Assembly (NCBI RefSeq): GCF_024746795.1
Contig: NZ_CP080524.1
Coordinates: forward strand, 3,078,001 to 3,142,000
Length of the DNA stretch: 64,000 nucleotides
Source of the DNA: Mesorhizobium sp. AR10
GTDB taxonomy: Bacteria > Pseudomonadota > Alphaproteobacteria > Rhizobiales > Rhizobiaceae
Reading direction: 5' to 3'
The translations under genes were made by a program, and so were the position numbers. This document shows, piece by piece, positions 57,128 to 64,000 of this stretch; the stretch's first letter is position 1; each line of letters begins with the position of its first letter. Under the pieces are notes generated by a model. It saw nothing but the letters and a program-made list of their open reading frames with translations, did not search any database and had not been told where the DNA came from.

Positions 57128-58089
57128 GCGGGCGCCTCGTCCATATCGGCAGCGCCGTGGTCGACTACGTCTACCGTATCGACGCCTTGCCGTCGCCCGG
57201 CACTGAGAAGACCGCGTCGAGTTTTGCCCAGGTCGCCGGTGGCGGCTTCAACATGATGGTGGCGGCCAGCCGCACCGGCATGCAGGTCGTGTTCGGCGGC
57301 CAGCTGGGTAGCGGACCGAATGGCGACTTTTTGCGCGCCGCCTTCGCTGCGGAAGGAATCGAGACGCTGACGCCGCCATCGCCGTTGATGGACAGTGGCA
57401 ATTGCGTCGCCATGATCAGCAGCGATGCCGAACGCACCTTCGTCTCATGGCCCGGCGCCGAGAGCATCCTCAGCCTTGATATGATGGAACCGGTGTCGGT
57501 CACGACTGACGACCTCGTTTTCACCTCCGGCTACACGCTCAGCTATCCCGGCAGCCGCGACGCGCTCACCGACTGGATCGAGGCGCTGCCGGCAAACATT
57601 CCCTTCGTCTTCGACCCGACGCCGGTCATTTCGGACATTCAGCGCCCCATCCTTTCGCGGGTGCTGGCCCGCACGACATGGCTGAGCTGCAACACGAGCG
57701 AAGCGGCCGAGATCGCCGGTCCGGGCAATGTCGAGACCGTCGCGGCGCGGTTGTTGGCCGACCATTGCCCTGATGCTGCGGGCGTGGTCATCCGCGCGGG
57801 GGCAAAGGGCTGCTTCGTGCGGCTGGCCGACGGCACCGCTCAAACCATTCCCGGTTTCGAGGTCACCGCCATCGACACCAACGGCGCCGGCGACACCCAT
57901 ATCGGCGCTTTCGTCAGCGCGCTGTCGCGCGGCGTGCCGACATTCGAGGCGGCGCGATACGCCAATGCGGCGGCCGCACTATCGGTGACACGCCATGGCG
58001 GCTCGTCGGCACCGACCGGCCAAGAGATCCAGACATTCCTGAGCCATGCGCAGAGCGCGCAGGGCTGGAACCAGAAGGCCACAGTCTAA
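57124..58089 (+). CDS. PfkB-family carbohydrate kinase (YegV-like)
   Basis: 321 residues, ribokinase superfamily. N-terminal GG region GGGFNMMVAASRTGMQVVFG, and the catalytic aspartate in DTNGAGDTHIGAFVSAL. ATG overlaps the glycohydrolase stop (ATGA), so the two are translationally coupled: the hydrolase could release a sugar that the kinase phosphorylates. Substrate unknown; ribose or a ribose derivative is the simplest guess. Confidence 0.84.
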   Translation: MSGRLVHIGSAVVDYVYRIDALPSPGTEKTASSFAQVAGGGFNMMVAASRTGMQVVFGGQLGSGPNGDFLRAAFAAEGIETLTPPSPLMDSGNCVAMISSDAERTFVSWPGAESILSLDMMEPVSVTTDDLVFTSGYTLSYPGSRDALTDWIEALPANIPFVFDPTPVISDIQRPILSRVLARTTWLSCNTSEAAEIAGPGNVETVAARLLADHCPDAAGVVIRAGAKGCFVRLADGTAQTIPGFEVTAIDTNGAGDTHIGAFVSALSRGVPTFEAARYANAAAALSVTRHGGSSAPTGQEIQTFLSHAQSAQGWNQKATV

Positions 58090-58100
58090 CTGCCTGACAA

Positions 58101-58115
58101 GCCCGGAAACCGGGC
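58101..58115 (+). terminator. Short stem-loop between the PfkB gene and the binding-protein gene
   Basis: GCCCGG-AAA-CCGGGC, a perfect 6-pair stem starting 11 bases after the kinase stop, without a U tract. Probably modulates rather than ends transcription into the importer genes. Confidence 0.5.
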
Positions 58116-58137
58116 AAACAAAGAGAGGAACAAAACC

Positions 58138-59199
58138 ATGCGCATGCCTGAACTGACTGCTCTCTTGACGGCGACAGCCGTCTTCACTTCCGCACTTGCG
58201 TTTGCCGCCAGGGCCGACGAGGTGCATGTGCTCAACTGGAAGGGCTATGGCGCCGACGAGCCGTGGGCCATCGCAGCCTTCGAGAAGGCGACCGGCAACA
58301 AGGTCGTCAACGACTTCTTCAATTCCGAACAGGAGATGCTGACCAAGCTGAGGACCAATCCCGGTCTCTACGACGTCGTCATGATCAACGCCGCCTTCAA
58401 CGACCAGGCGATGGCGGAAAAGCTGATCCAGCCGATCGACGTGTCGAAGCTGCCGAACTACGCCGACATCAGCCCGGACAAGTCAGGCTCGCCAATGCTC
58501 GACCATGACGGCAAGGTCTATGGCGTGCCGTGGGTGTGGGGTCTGACGGCGCTTGCCATCAACGAGAAATCCTTCGAGACGCCGCCGACCAGCATCACCG
58601 AAATGTGGAACGAGGCGCACAAGGGCCGCGTGGTCATTCGCGACGACGCCGTCGAAGCGGTGCAGTTCGGCGCTATCGCCACCGGCCAGAACATCAACGA
58701 CATCAAGGATATGGATGCGGTCAAGACGAAGCTGACCTCGCTAATGCCGCAAATCAAGACGTTCTGGAGCTCGGAGAACGACTGGAACCAGATGGTGGCC
58801 TCCAACCAGATCGACATCGGCACCTATTGGAGTGGTTCGGCCGACCGCGCCAAGACGCAATTCAAGCTGCCGGTCTCGCTGGTCATTCCGCAGGAAGGCG
58901 CCGTCGGCTGGCTCGATGCCTTTTCCATTCCGGCCGGTTCCAAGAATGTCGCCGGCGCCGAAGCCTTCATCAACTACATGATCGACCCGACCTTCTACGT
59001 CGAATGGGTCACCAAGGTCGGCGCCCCGGTCTCGGCCAACACCAAGGCGGTCGCAGCTCTTCCGGAAGACGCTTTCAACCGCAAGGTGATGGGCGACCCG
59101 GAAGTTGCCAAGCGCATCCAGTTCCAGGCGCCGGTTACCGACAAACAGCGCGAGGCCTATCTGGCGCTGTGGCAGCAACTCAAGGTCGACGTGAAATAA
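58138..59199 (+). CDS. PotD-type ABC transporter binding protein
   Basis: 353 residues. Signal peptide (ALLTATAVFTSALAFAARAD). Spermidine/putrescine-type fold: VLNWKGYGADEPWAIAAFEK, GVPWVWGLTALAINEKSF, AVGWLDAFSIPAGSKN. Real polyamine specificity is doubtful because the operon carries a glycohydrolase and a sugar kinase; proteins of this family bind diverse cations and nitrogenous solutes. Followed by a composite palindromic repeat. Confidence 0.82.
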   Translation: MRMPELTALLTATAVFTSALAFAARADEVHVLNWKGYGADEPWAIAAFEKATGNKVVNDFFNSEQEMLTKLRTNPGLYDVVMINAAFNDQAMAEKLIQPIDVSKLPNYADISPDKSGSPMLDHDGKVYGVPWVWGLTALAINEKSFETPPTSITEMWNEAHKGRVVIRDDAVEAVQFGAIATGQNINDIKDMDAVKTKLTSLMPQIKTFWSSENDWNQMVASNQIDIGTYWSGSADRAKTQFKLPVSLVIPQEGAVGWLDAFSIPAGSKNVAGAEAFINYMIDPTFYVEWVTKVGAPVSANTKAVAALPEDAFNRKVMGDPEVAKRIQFQAPVTDKQREAYLALWQQLKVDVK

Positions 59200-59213
59200 C
59201 TCGACGCGACTAA

Positions 59214-59312
59214 AGCATGATCCCGAAAAGTGGAATCCGGTTTTCGGAAAAGATCATGCTCAAACACTGAGACAGAGCCCCATCCCGATACCATCGGGAT
59301 GAAATCGGCTCT
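59214..59312. repeat. Composite palindromic repeat between binding protein and permease genes
   Basis: First hairpin: AGCATGATC (59214-59222) with GATCATGCT (59252-59260), inside which CCGAAAA (59223-59229) pairs with TTTTCGG (59241-59247). Second: CATCCCGAT-ACC-ATCGGGATG (59281-59301) enclosed by AGAGCC (59274-59279) and GGCTCT (59307-59312). The first part matches a palindrome I recall as widespread in intergenic DNA of Rhizobiales. It lies in the middle of the importer operon. Confidence 0.75.
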
Positions 59313-59342
59313 AGCAAACGTCTTTCTGGGAGGAGGGACATC

Positions 59343-60212
59343 ATGGCTGAACAGGTTGCGATCGGTTCGCGCAGTGGACTGAGATCGGCTCTGCCTCTGC
59401 TCCTCCCAGCCTATCTGTGGCTGACGGTGGCGATCTTCCTGCCGCTGTCGGCCATGGTCTTCTTCTCCTTCATGACCGAGCTGCCGCTGTCGGGGAAGGC
59501 GTGGGCATTCACGCTCGACAACTATGCCGCCTTCTTCTCGCAAGACCTCTATCTCACGCTGCTGCTGGCCTCGCTCAGGCTCGGCCTCGAGGTGACGCTG
59601 TGGTGCGTGGTCATCGGCTACCCCGCGGCCTATGTGCTGGCCAAGGTGCTCAAGGGGCGCAGCCGCGAGGCGATCTTCCTGCTGGTTATCCTGCCGTTCT
59701 GGTCGAACGGACTGGTGCGCATCTTCTCCTGGGCCATGGTGCTGCGCGAGGGTGGCATCCTCGATACGGCGCTCAACGCCGTGCTGCCGTTCAAGATCAA
59801 CATCGACCTGATGTATTCCTACCCAGCTGTGATCATCGGGCTGGTGCATTCCTATGTGCCCTACATGGTGTTGACTTGTTATCTCACGCTGCAGGCGATC
59901 GACGACTCACTGATCGAGGCCGGGCGCTCACTCGGGGCTTCGCGGCTGCAGGTGCTGAAACGCATCATCATTCCGCTGTCCATGCCGGGGCTGGTGGCGG
60001 GCGCGGCACTGATCTTCGTGCCTGTCGTCGGTTCGTTCATGGAGCCACGCATCCTTGGCGGTCGCACCGGCACGTTCTACGGCACGGTCATTGAGGACCA
60101 GTTCGTCGCCGTGTTCAACTGGCCATTGGGTGCGGCCTTGTCCTTTATCCTGCTGGCCGTGGTTCTGGTCATCCTGGCGGTGGCCTCGCCGGTGCTCAGG
60201 AGGGCTGCGTGA
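59343..60212 (+). CDS. PotB-type ABC transporter permease
   Basis: 289 residues, six hydrophobic segments beginning ALPLLLPAYLWLTVAIFLPL. EAA loop DSLIEAGRSLGASRLQVLKR followed by IIIPLSMPGL. The ATG has GGGAGGAGGG upstream, a strong site that would restore translation after the repeat. Overlaps the next gene start. Confidence 0.86.
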   Translation: MAEQVAIGSRSGLRSALPLLLPAYLWLTVAIFLPLSAMVFFSFMTELPLSGKAWAFTLDNYAAFFSQDLYLTLLLASLRLGLEVTLWCVVIGYPAAYVLAKVLKGRSREAIFLLVILPFWSNGLVRIFSWAMVLREGGILDTALNAVLPFKINIDLMYSYPAVIIGLVHSYVPYMVLTCYLTLQAIDDSLIEAGRSLGASRLQVLKRIIIPLSMPGLVAGAALIFVPVVGSFMEPRILGGRTGTFYGTVIEDQFVAVFNWPLGAALSFILLAVVLVILAVASPVLRRAA

Positions 60213-61000
60213 TGGCGACGACGCGTATCCTGGAATGGCTCGGCCGCATCTACATCTGGCTGCTGCTCGCTTTCCTCTATCTGCCCATCATCATCATGGC
60301 GCTGATGTCGTTCAACGTCTCGCCCTTCTACCAATTGCCGTTCGAGTGGACGACGGAGTGGTACACGTCGCTGTGGCAGAACGACCAGCTGATCGCAGCC
60401 ACCTGGAACAGCGTCGAGATCGCCGTCATCACCACTATCATCTGCACCGTGCTCGGCTCGGCTGCGTCGCTGGCGCTTTATCGATATGAGTTTCGCGGCA
60501 AGAAATTCCTGCAGGCGCTGCTGTTTCCGCCGATCGCCATTCCGTGGCTGATCACCGGCACGGCGATGCTGATCTTCTTCTTCGGCGTCGGCATCGGTCG
60601 CGGGCTGCATGCGATTCTGCTCGGCCATGTCGCCTTGGCGCTGCCCTATGTCATCGTCGTGGTGTCGGCCCGGTTGCAGACTTTTGCGCCGGAACTGGAG
60701 GAGGCGGCGCGCTCGCTCGGCGCCAACCAGTGGCAAGTGACGCGGCGCGTGACGCTGCCGTGGATCATGCCCGGCGTCATCGCCGGCGGACTGTTCGCCT
60801 TCGCCGTCTCGTTCGACCAGTTCGTGGTGTCGTACTTCCTGTCGACGCCGGGACAGACGACGCTGCCGGTCGAGATCTACGCCGCGATCCGCAAGGGTTT
60901 CACGCCCGAGATCAACGCGGTCTCGACCATCATCATCGTCGTGTCGATGGCGCTGATGCTGCTTACGGCGCGGTTCTTCAAATTCGGCGGAGAGAAATAA
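60212..61000 (+). CDS. PotC-type ABC transporter permease
   Basis: 262 residues from ATG 60212 (TGATG with the previous stop; AGGAGGG upstream). Membrane segments begin IYIWLLLAFLYLPIIIMALM; EAA loop LEEAARSLGANQWQVTRRVT. The ATPase gene starts on its last base (TAATG). Confidence 0.86.
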   Translation: MATTRILEWLGRIYIWLLLAFLYLPIIIMALMSFNVSPFYQLPFEWTTEWYTSLWQNDQLIAATWNSVEIAVITTIICTVLGSAASLALYRYEFRGKKFLQALLFPPIAIPWLITGTAMLIFFFGVGIGRGLHAILLGHVALALPYVIVVVSARLQTFAPELEEAARSLGANQWQVTRRVTLPWIMPGVIAGGLFAFAVSFDQFVVSYFLSTPGQTTLPVEIYAAIRKGFTPEINAVSTIIIVVSMALMLLTARFFKFGGEK

Positions 61001-62064
61001 TGGCCGGCGTTCAGGTGTCGAACGTGTCGCGCAGTTTCGGGGCGCACAAAGCATTGGACGATGTCTCCATCGATTTCGCCGATGGTGGCTTCTATGCGCT
61101 GCTCGGGCCATCGGGCAGCGGCAAGACCACGCTACTGCGCCAGATCGCCGGCTTCGACTTTCCCGATTCAGGCCGCATCTTCATCGGCGGCGAAGGCGTC
61201 GAGCGGGTTCCGGTCGAAAAGCGGCGCATCGGCATGGTGTTCCAGAACTATGCGCTGTTTCCCAATATGAGTGTCGCCGACAATGTCGCCTTCGGCCTGT
61301 CGGTGCGCGGCGAGGCCAAGACGGTGATTGCCAGCGAAGTGCAGCGCGCGCTCGATCTCGTGCAGCTCGGCAAGCTCGGCGGCCGCCGGCCGCACCAATT
61401 GTCCGGTGGCCAGCGCCAGCGTGTTGCACTGGCGCGCGCTATCGTCACGAAACCGCGTGTGCTTTTGCTCGACGAGCCGCTGGGCGCGCTCGACAAGGCG
61501 CTGCGTGTCGACATGCAGATCGAGCTCAAGCGCATCCAGCGCGAGATCGGCATCACCACCATCTTCGTCACCCACGACCAGGAAGAGGCGCTGACGATGA
61601 GCGACCGCATCGGCATATTGCGCGACGGCAGGCTGGTGCAGGAAGGTCCGCCCGAGGAGATCTACGACAGCCCGAAGAGCGAGTTCGCCGCCACCTTCCT
61701 CGGCGACGCCAACATCTTTCGTGGCGATACCACCGGCATCGGCATTCGCTTGCCTGACGGCACGGCGATCGCTGCCGGTGCGGGCGCAAGGCTCGCTGCC
61801 GGCGCCAGGGCCAGCTGCGCCGTGCGGCCCGAACGCATCCACATCGCCACCGACGCCGGCACAACGGATGCGGCCAATGCCAACATGCTTAGGGGACAGG
61901 TCTCAAAGCGCATCTTCGCCGGCAACAACAGCACCTATTTCGTCGAGCGCGCCGGCCAGACGCTGAAGGTCATCGTCCAGAACACCGGCATCGAGCGGCT
62001 GGCCGAGGGCCAGGAGGTGGTGCTGCGCTGGTCGCCGGAGAGCACGGTGCTGATCGCGGGGTAA
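61000..62064 (+). CDS. PotA-type ABC transporter ATPase
   Basis: 354 residues. Walker A GPSGSGKTT, signature LSGGQRQRVALARAI, Walker B VLLLDEPLGALD, switch histidine FVTHDQEEALTM and a C-terminal TOBE-like domain (CAVRPERIHIATD). Last gene of the importer, tightly coupled to the permease. A 197-base gap without visible gene follows. Confidence 0.88.
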   Translation: MAGVQVSNVSRSFGAHKALDDVSIDFADGGFYALLGPSGSGKTTLLRQIAGFDFPDSGRIFIGGEGVERVPVEKRRIGMVFQNYALFPNMSVADNVAFGLSVRGEAKTVIASEVQRALDLVQLGKLGGRRPHQLSGGQRQRVALARAIVTKPRVLLLDEPLGALDKALRVDMQIELKRIQREIGITTIFVTHDQEEALTMSDRIGILRDGRLVQEGPPEEIYDSPKSEFAATFLGDANIFRGDTTGIGIRLPDGTAIAAGAGARLAAGARASCAVRPERIHIATDAGTTDAANANMLRGQVSKRIFAGNNSTYFVERAGQTLKVIVQNTGIERLAEGQEVVLRWSPESTVLIAG

Positions 62065-62261
62065 CAGGCTCAGCCTGCCGGAAACGATCAACAAATCCTG
62101 GAAGCCGGAAATAACAGGGCTCCGCGAGCGGAATCGCGCCGACGTTGGGGCGGATTTCCAACGAAGCCTGTCGCCATCCCTGATACTGATGGGAAATGAT
62201 GGTGCTGGCCTTGGCCGATGCGCAAGCCTGTGCGCTAAAGAACGAGCTTCGGGAGGAACCA

Positions 62262-63350
62262 ATGGCAAGCAATGGCTTCGAGCCGGACGTGAAGGTTCGC
62301 ACCCGGGAATACAGGATCGGCTGTGTCGGCGCCGGCATGATCATGGCCGAATGCCATCTGGCTGCCTATCACGAAGCCGGCTTTCCTGTGGTGGGGATCG
62401 CGTCGCGCACAAAGGCCAGCGCCGAGAAGGTCGCCAGGCGCTGGAGCATCCCAACCGTCCATGACACGCCGGAACAGCTGATCGAGGACAAAAACGTCGA
62501 GATCATCGACCTTGCCTTTCCGCCGGACCAGCAGCCGGCGCTGGTCCGCCATGCGCTGAAGCAGAAGCACATCAAGGCGATCCTGGCGCAGAAGCCGCTG
62601 GCGCTGTCGCTCAAGGATGCGATCGGGTTGCGCGACGCGGCGGCCAAGTCCGGCAAGATTCTATCGGTCAACCAGAACATGCGCTACGACCAGTCGATGC
62701 GCGTGCTGAAGCAGATCATGGACAGCGGCGCGCTCGGCGACATCGTGTTCGCGCAGATCGATATGCACGCGATCCCGCACTGGCAGACCTTCCTCGAAGA
62801 CTACGACCGGCTGACGCTCGCCAATATGAGCGTGCACCATCTCGACGTGCTGCGCTTCCTGTTCGGCGATCCCCAGGAGATCACGACACTGACCCGCACG
62901 GACCCGCGCACGCGCTTCGACCATACCGACGGGATCACCGTCTCGACACTTCGCTTTCCCTCCGGCGTGCTCGCCGTGTCGCTGGAGGATGTCTGGTCCG
63001 GCCCGCGCCAGGATGGCTACAAGGATGACCAGCACATCAACTGGCGCGTCGACGGCACCAAGGGTGTCGCCAAGGGCACAATCGGCTGGCCGACAGGCAT
63101 TGCCTCGACGCTGGCCTATGCTTCGACCGAGACCACCGGCGGCGAATGGGTCACGCCGAGCTGGGAGACGATGTGGTTCCCGCATGCCTTCATCGGCGTG
63201 ATGGAGCAGTTGCAGCACGCGGTGAGGACGGGTGAGCCGCCCGCACTTTCCGTAGCCGACAACGTCAAGACGATGGCGCTGGTCGAAGCAGGTTACCGCT
63301 CGATGGCGGAAGGCCGCACTGTCAAGCTGTCCGAGATTTCGACCGACTGA
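62262..63350 (+). CDS. Gfo/Idh/MocA-family NAD(P)-dependent oxidoreductase
   Basis: 362 residues. Dinucleotide fold RIGCVGAGMIMAECHLAAYH; the catalytic lysine motif usually written EKP is AQKPLALSLKDA here; the active-site histidine region is MSVHHLDVLRFLFG. ATG 62262 has GGGAGGAACCA upstream and gives a normal family length. Members oxidise sugars, inositols or amino sugars. It precedes a sugar isomerase gene in the same direction, so a sugar or cyclitol pathway may continue beyond the window. Confidence 0.83.
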   Translation: MASNGFEPDVKVRTREYRIGCVGAGMIMAECHLAAYHEAGFPVVGIASRTKASAEKVARRWSIPTVHDTPEQLIEDKNVEIIDLAFPPDQQPALVRHALKQKHIKAILAQKPLALSLKDAIGLRDAAAKSGKILSVNQNMRYDQSMRVLKQIMDSGALGDIVFAQIDMHAIPHWQTFLEDYDRLTLANMSVHHLDVLRFLFGDPQEITTLTRTDPRTRFDHTDGITVSTLRFPSGVLAVSLEDVWSGPRQDGYKDDQHINWRVDGTKGVAKGTIGWPTGIASTLAYASTETTGGEWVTPSWETMWFPHAFIGVMEQLQHAVRTGEPPALSVADNVKTMALVEAGYRSMAEGRTVKLSEISTD

Positions 63351-63409
63351 ACATATTTGCCGCCAAATAAACGTGGCGGCTGAATCGCTTACCGGGAGGA
63401 GTTCACTTC

Positions 63410-64000
63410 ATGATGCAGGCAGGTATCTTCACTGGCTATTTCCCCTACGAACTCGAGGAGGCCGCCCGGCGCATCCGTGGGCTCGGCTTCAACACGGTGC
63501 AACTCGACCTGCATTTCAGGGATATCGACCTGTCGGCCGGGCAGATCACAGGGGACAAGGCCAGGAAAGTGCGCGACACGTTTCGCGACCACAATCTGCC
63601 GGTCTGCTGCATATCGGGCTACACCAACATCATCCATCCCGACAAAGCCGAGCGCGAGAAGCGCGTCGGCTACCTCAAGGAGATTATCCGCAATGCGCGT
63701 GACTTCGGCTCGCCTTACGTGATCTCGGAAACCGGCACCTACAACACCGAGTCCGACTGGGTGCATCATCCCAAAAACAAGACCGAGGAAGGGTTCGAGG
63801 AATGCCGCAAGGTGATCTCGGACCTTGCCCAGACCGCCTATGATCACGGCGCGGTCTTCCTGCTTGAGACCTATGTCAACAATGTCGTCGGCTCGGTCGA
63901 GGAGACGGTGAAGATGTTCGCGCAGGTCGATCATCCCGGCCTCGGCCTGCTGATGGACCCGACCAATTATTTCGAGGCGCACAACATCGACCGCATGGAT
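63410..64000 (+). CDS. Sugar phosphate isomerase/epimerase family protein (3' end cut by window edge)
   Basis: 197 residues visible of a xylose-isomerase-like TIM barrel (AP endonuclease 2 family). ELEEAARRIRGLGFNTVQLD, LPVCCISGYTNIIHPDK and the metal-site glutamate region VFLLETYVNNVVGS with GLLMDPTNYF are seen. ATG 63410 (or 63413) follows GGGAGGAG. Same direction as the oxidoreductase, 59 bases apart, so probably one operon. Confidence 0.8.
   Translation, partial: MMQAGIFTGYFPYELEEAARRIRGLGFNTVQLDLHFRDIDLSAGQITGDKARKVRDTFRDHNLPVCCISGYTNIIHPDKAEREKRVGYLKEIIRNARDFGSPYVISETGTYNTESDWVHHPKNKTEEGFEECRKVISDLAQTAYDHGAVFLLETYVNNVVGSVEETVKMFAQVDHPGLGLLMDPTNYFEAHNIDRMD

Noticed and set aside
58138..59199. 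Naming the importer at 58138-62064 a spermidine/putrescine transporter
   Set aside because: Family resemblance only; the operon partners argue against polyamines, so no pot symbols were assigned.

Overview
The window looks like chromosomal or megaplasmid DNA of a rhizobial alphaproteobacterium, most likely Mesorhizobium or a close relative. The reasons are its high GC content, tightly overlapped catabolic operons (many ATGA and TGATG junctions), an FtsZ2-type short FtsZ, an alpha-galactoside (agp/melA) locus, an erythritol (ery) locus, a PcaQ-controlled protocatechuate locus next to a branched-chain-type ABC importer, and palindromic intergenic repeats of rhizobial type. I see no tRNA, rRNA, CRISPR array, insertion sequence or prophage gene.

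Layout. 1-5776: alpha-galactoside uptake and hydrolysis. AgpB permease (cut by the window edge), AgpA binding protein and a GH4 alpha-galactosidase read leftward; an AraC activator (AgpT-like) diverges. 5846-8812: ftsZ2 and a ThDP enzyme of the acetolactate synthase type, both leftward. 9164-24528: tetritol (erythritol) catabolism in two rightward operons that share a near-identical promoter/operator. The first holds an FGGY kinase, a DeoR regulator and a GlpD-like oxidase. The second holds a SorC regulator (EryD-like), a DUF2291 protein, an ABC importer (EryE/F/G type), EryA kinase, EryB dehydrogenase, EryC racemase, EryH (TpiA2) and EryI (RpiB), ending in D-erythrose 4-phosphate. 24624-26299: leftward DhaK/DhaL-type kinase, possibly acting on erythrulose and feeding EryH/EryI. 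26440-32771: FCD-GntR regulator, PLP C-S-lyase-family enzyme and a CUT1 sugar ABC transporter. 32968-33531: FMN reductase-like flavodoxin.

33562-39569: a LacI-controlled sugar region with a divergent 2-hydroxyacid dehydrogenase, an RbsB/FrcB-type importer and a ketose 3-epimerase-like enzyme; LacI-type operators lie in the divergent gap and inside the binding-protein gene. 39631-54010: the beta-ketoadipate pathway: pcaQ, pcaDCHGB with pobA abutted to its end, a Liv-type importer resembling PcaMNVWX, then pcaIJF on the other strand with a divergent IclR regulator (PcaR-like). 54030-55100: siderophore-interacting ferric reductase. 55362-64000: a GntR/UTRA regulator, ADP-ribosylglycohydrolase-family hydrolase, PfkB kinase, PotD/B/C/A-like importer, Gfo/Idh oxidoreductase and a truncated TIM-barrel isomerase. 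The first three match the gene content of the uncharacterised E. coli yegUVW set, with an ABC importer in place of YegT. This is the best candidate here for an undescribed pathway.

Two themes recur. Most modules are importer plus catabolic enzymes plus a dedicated regulator for plant-derived carbon (galactosides, polyols, aromatics, unknown sugars). In five of six importer operons a strong stem-loop sits directly between the binding-protein gene and the next gene, which suggests RNA-level over-expression of the binding proteins.
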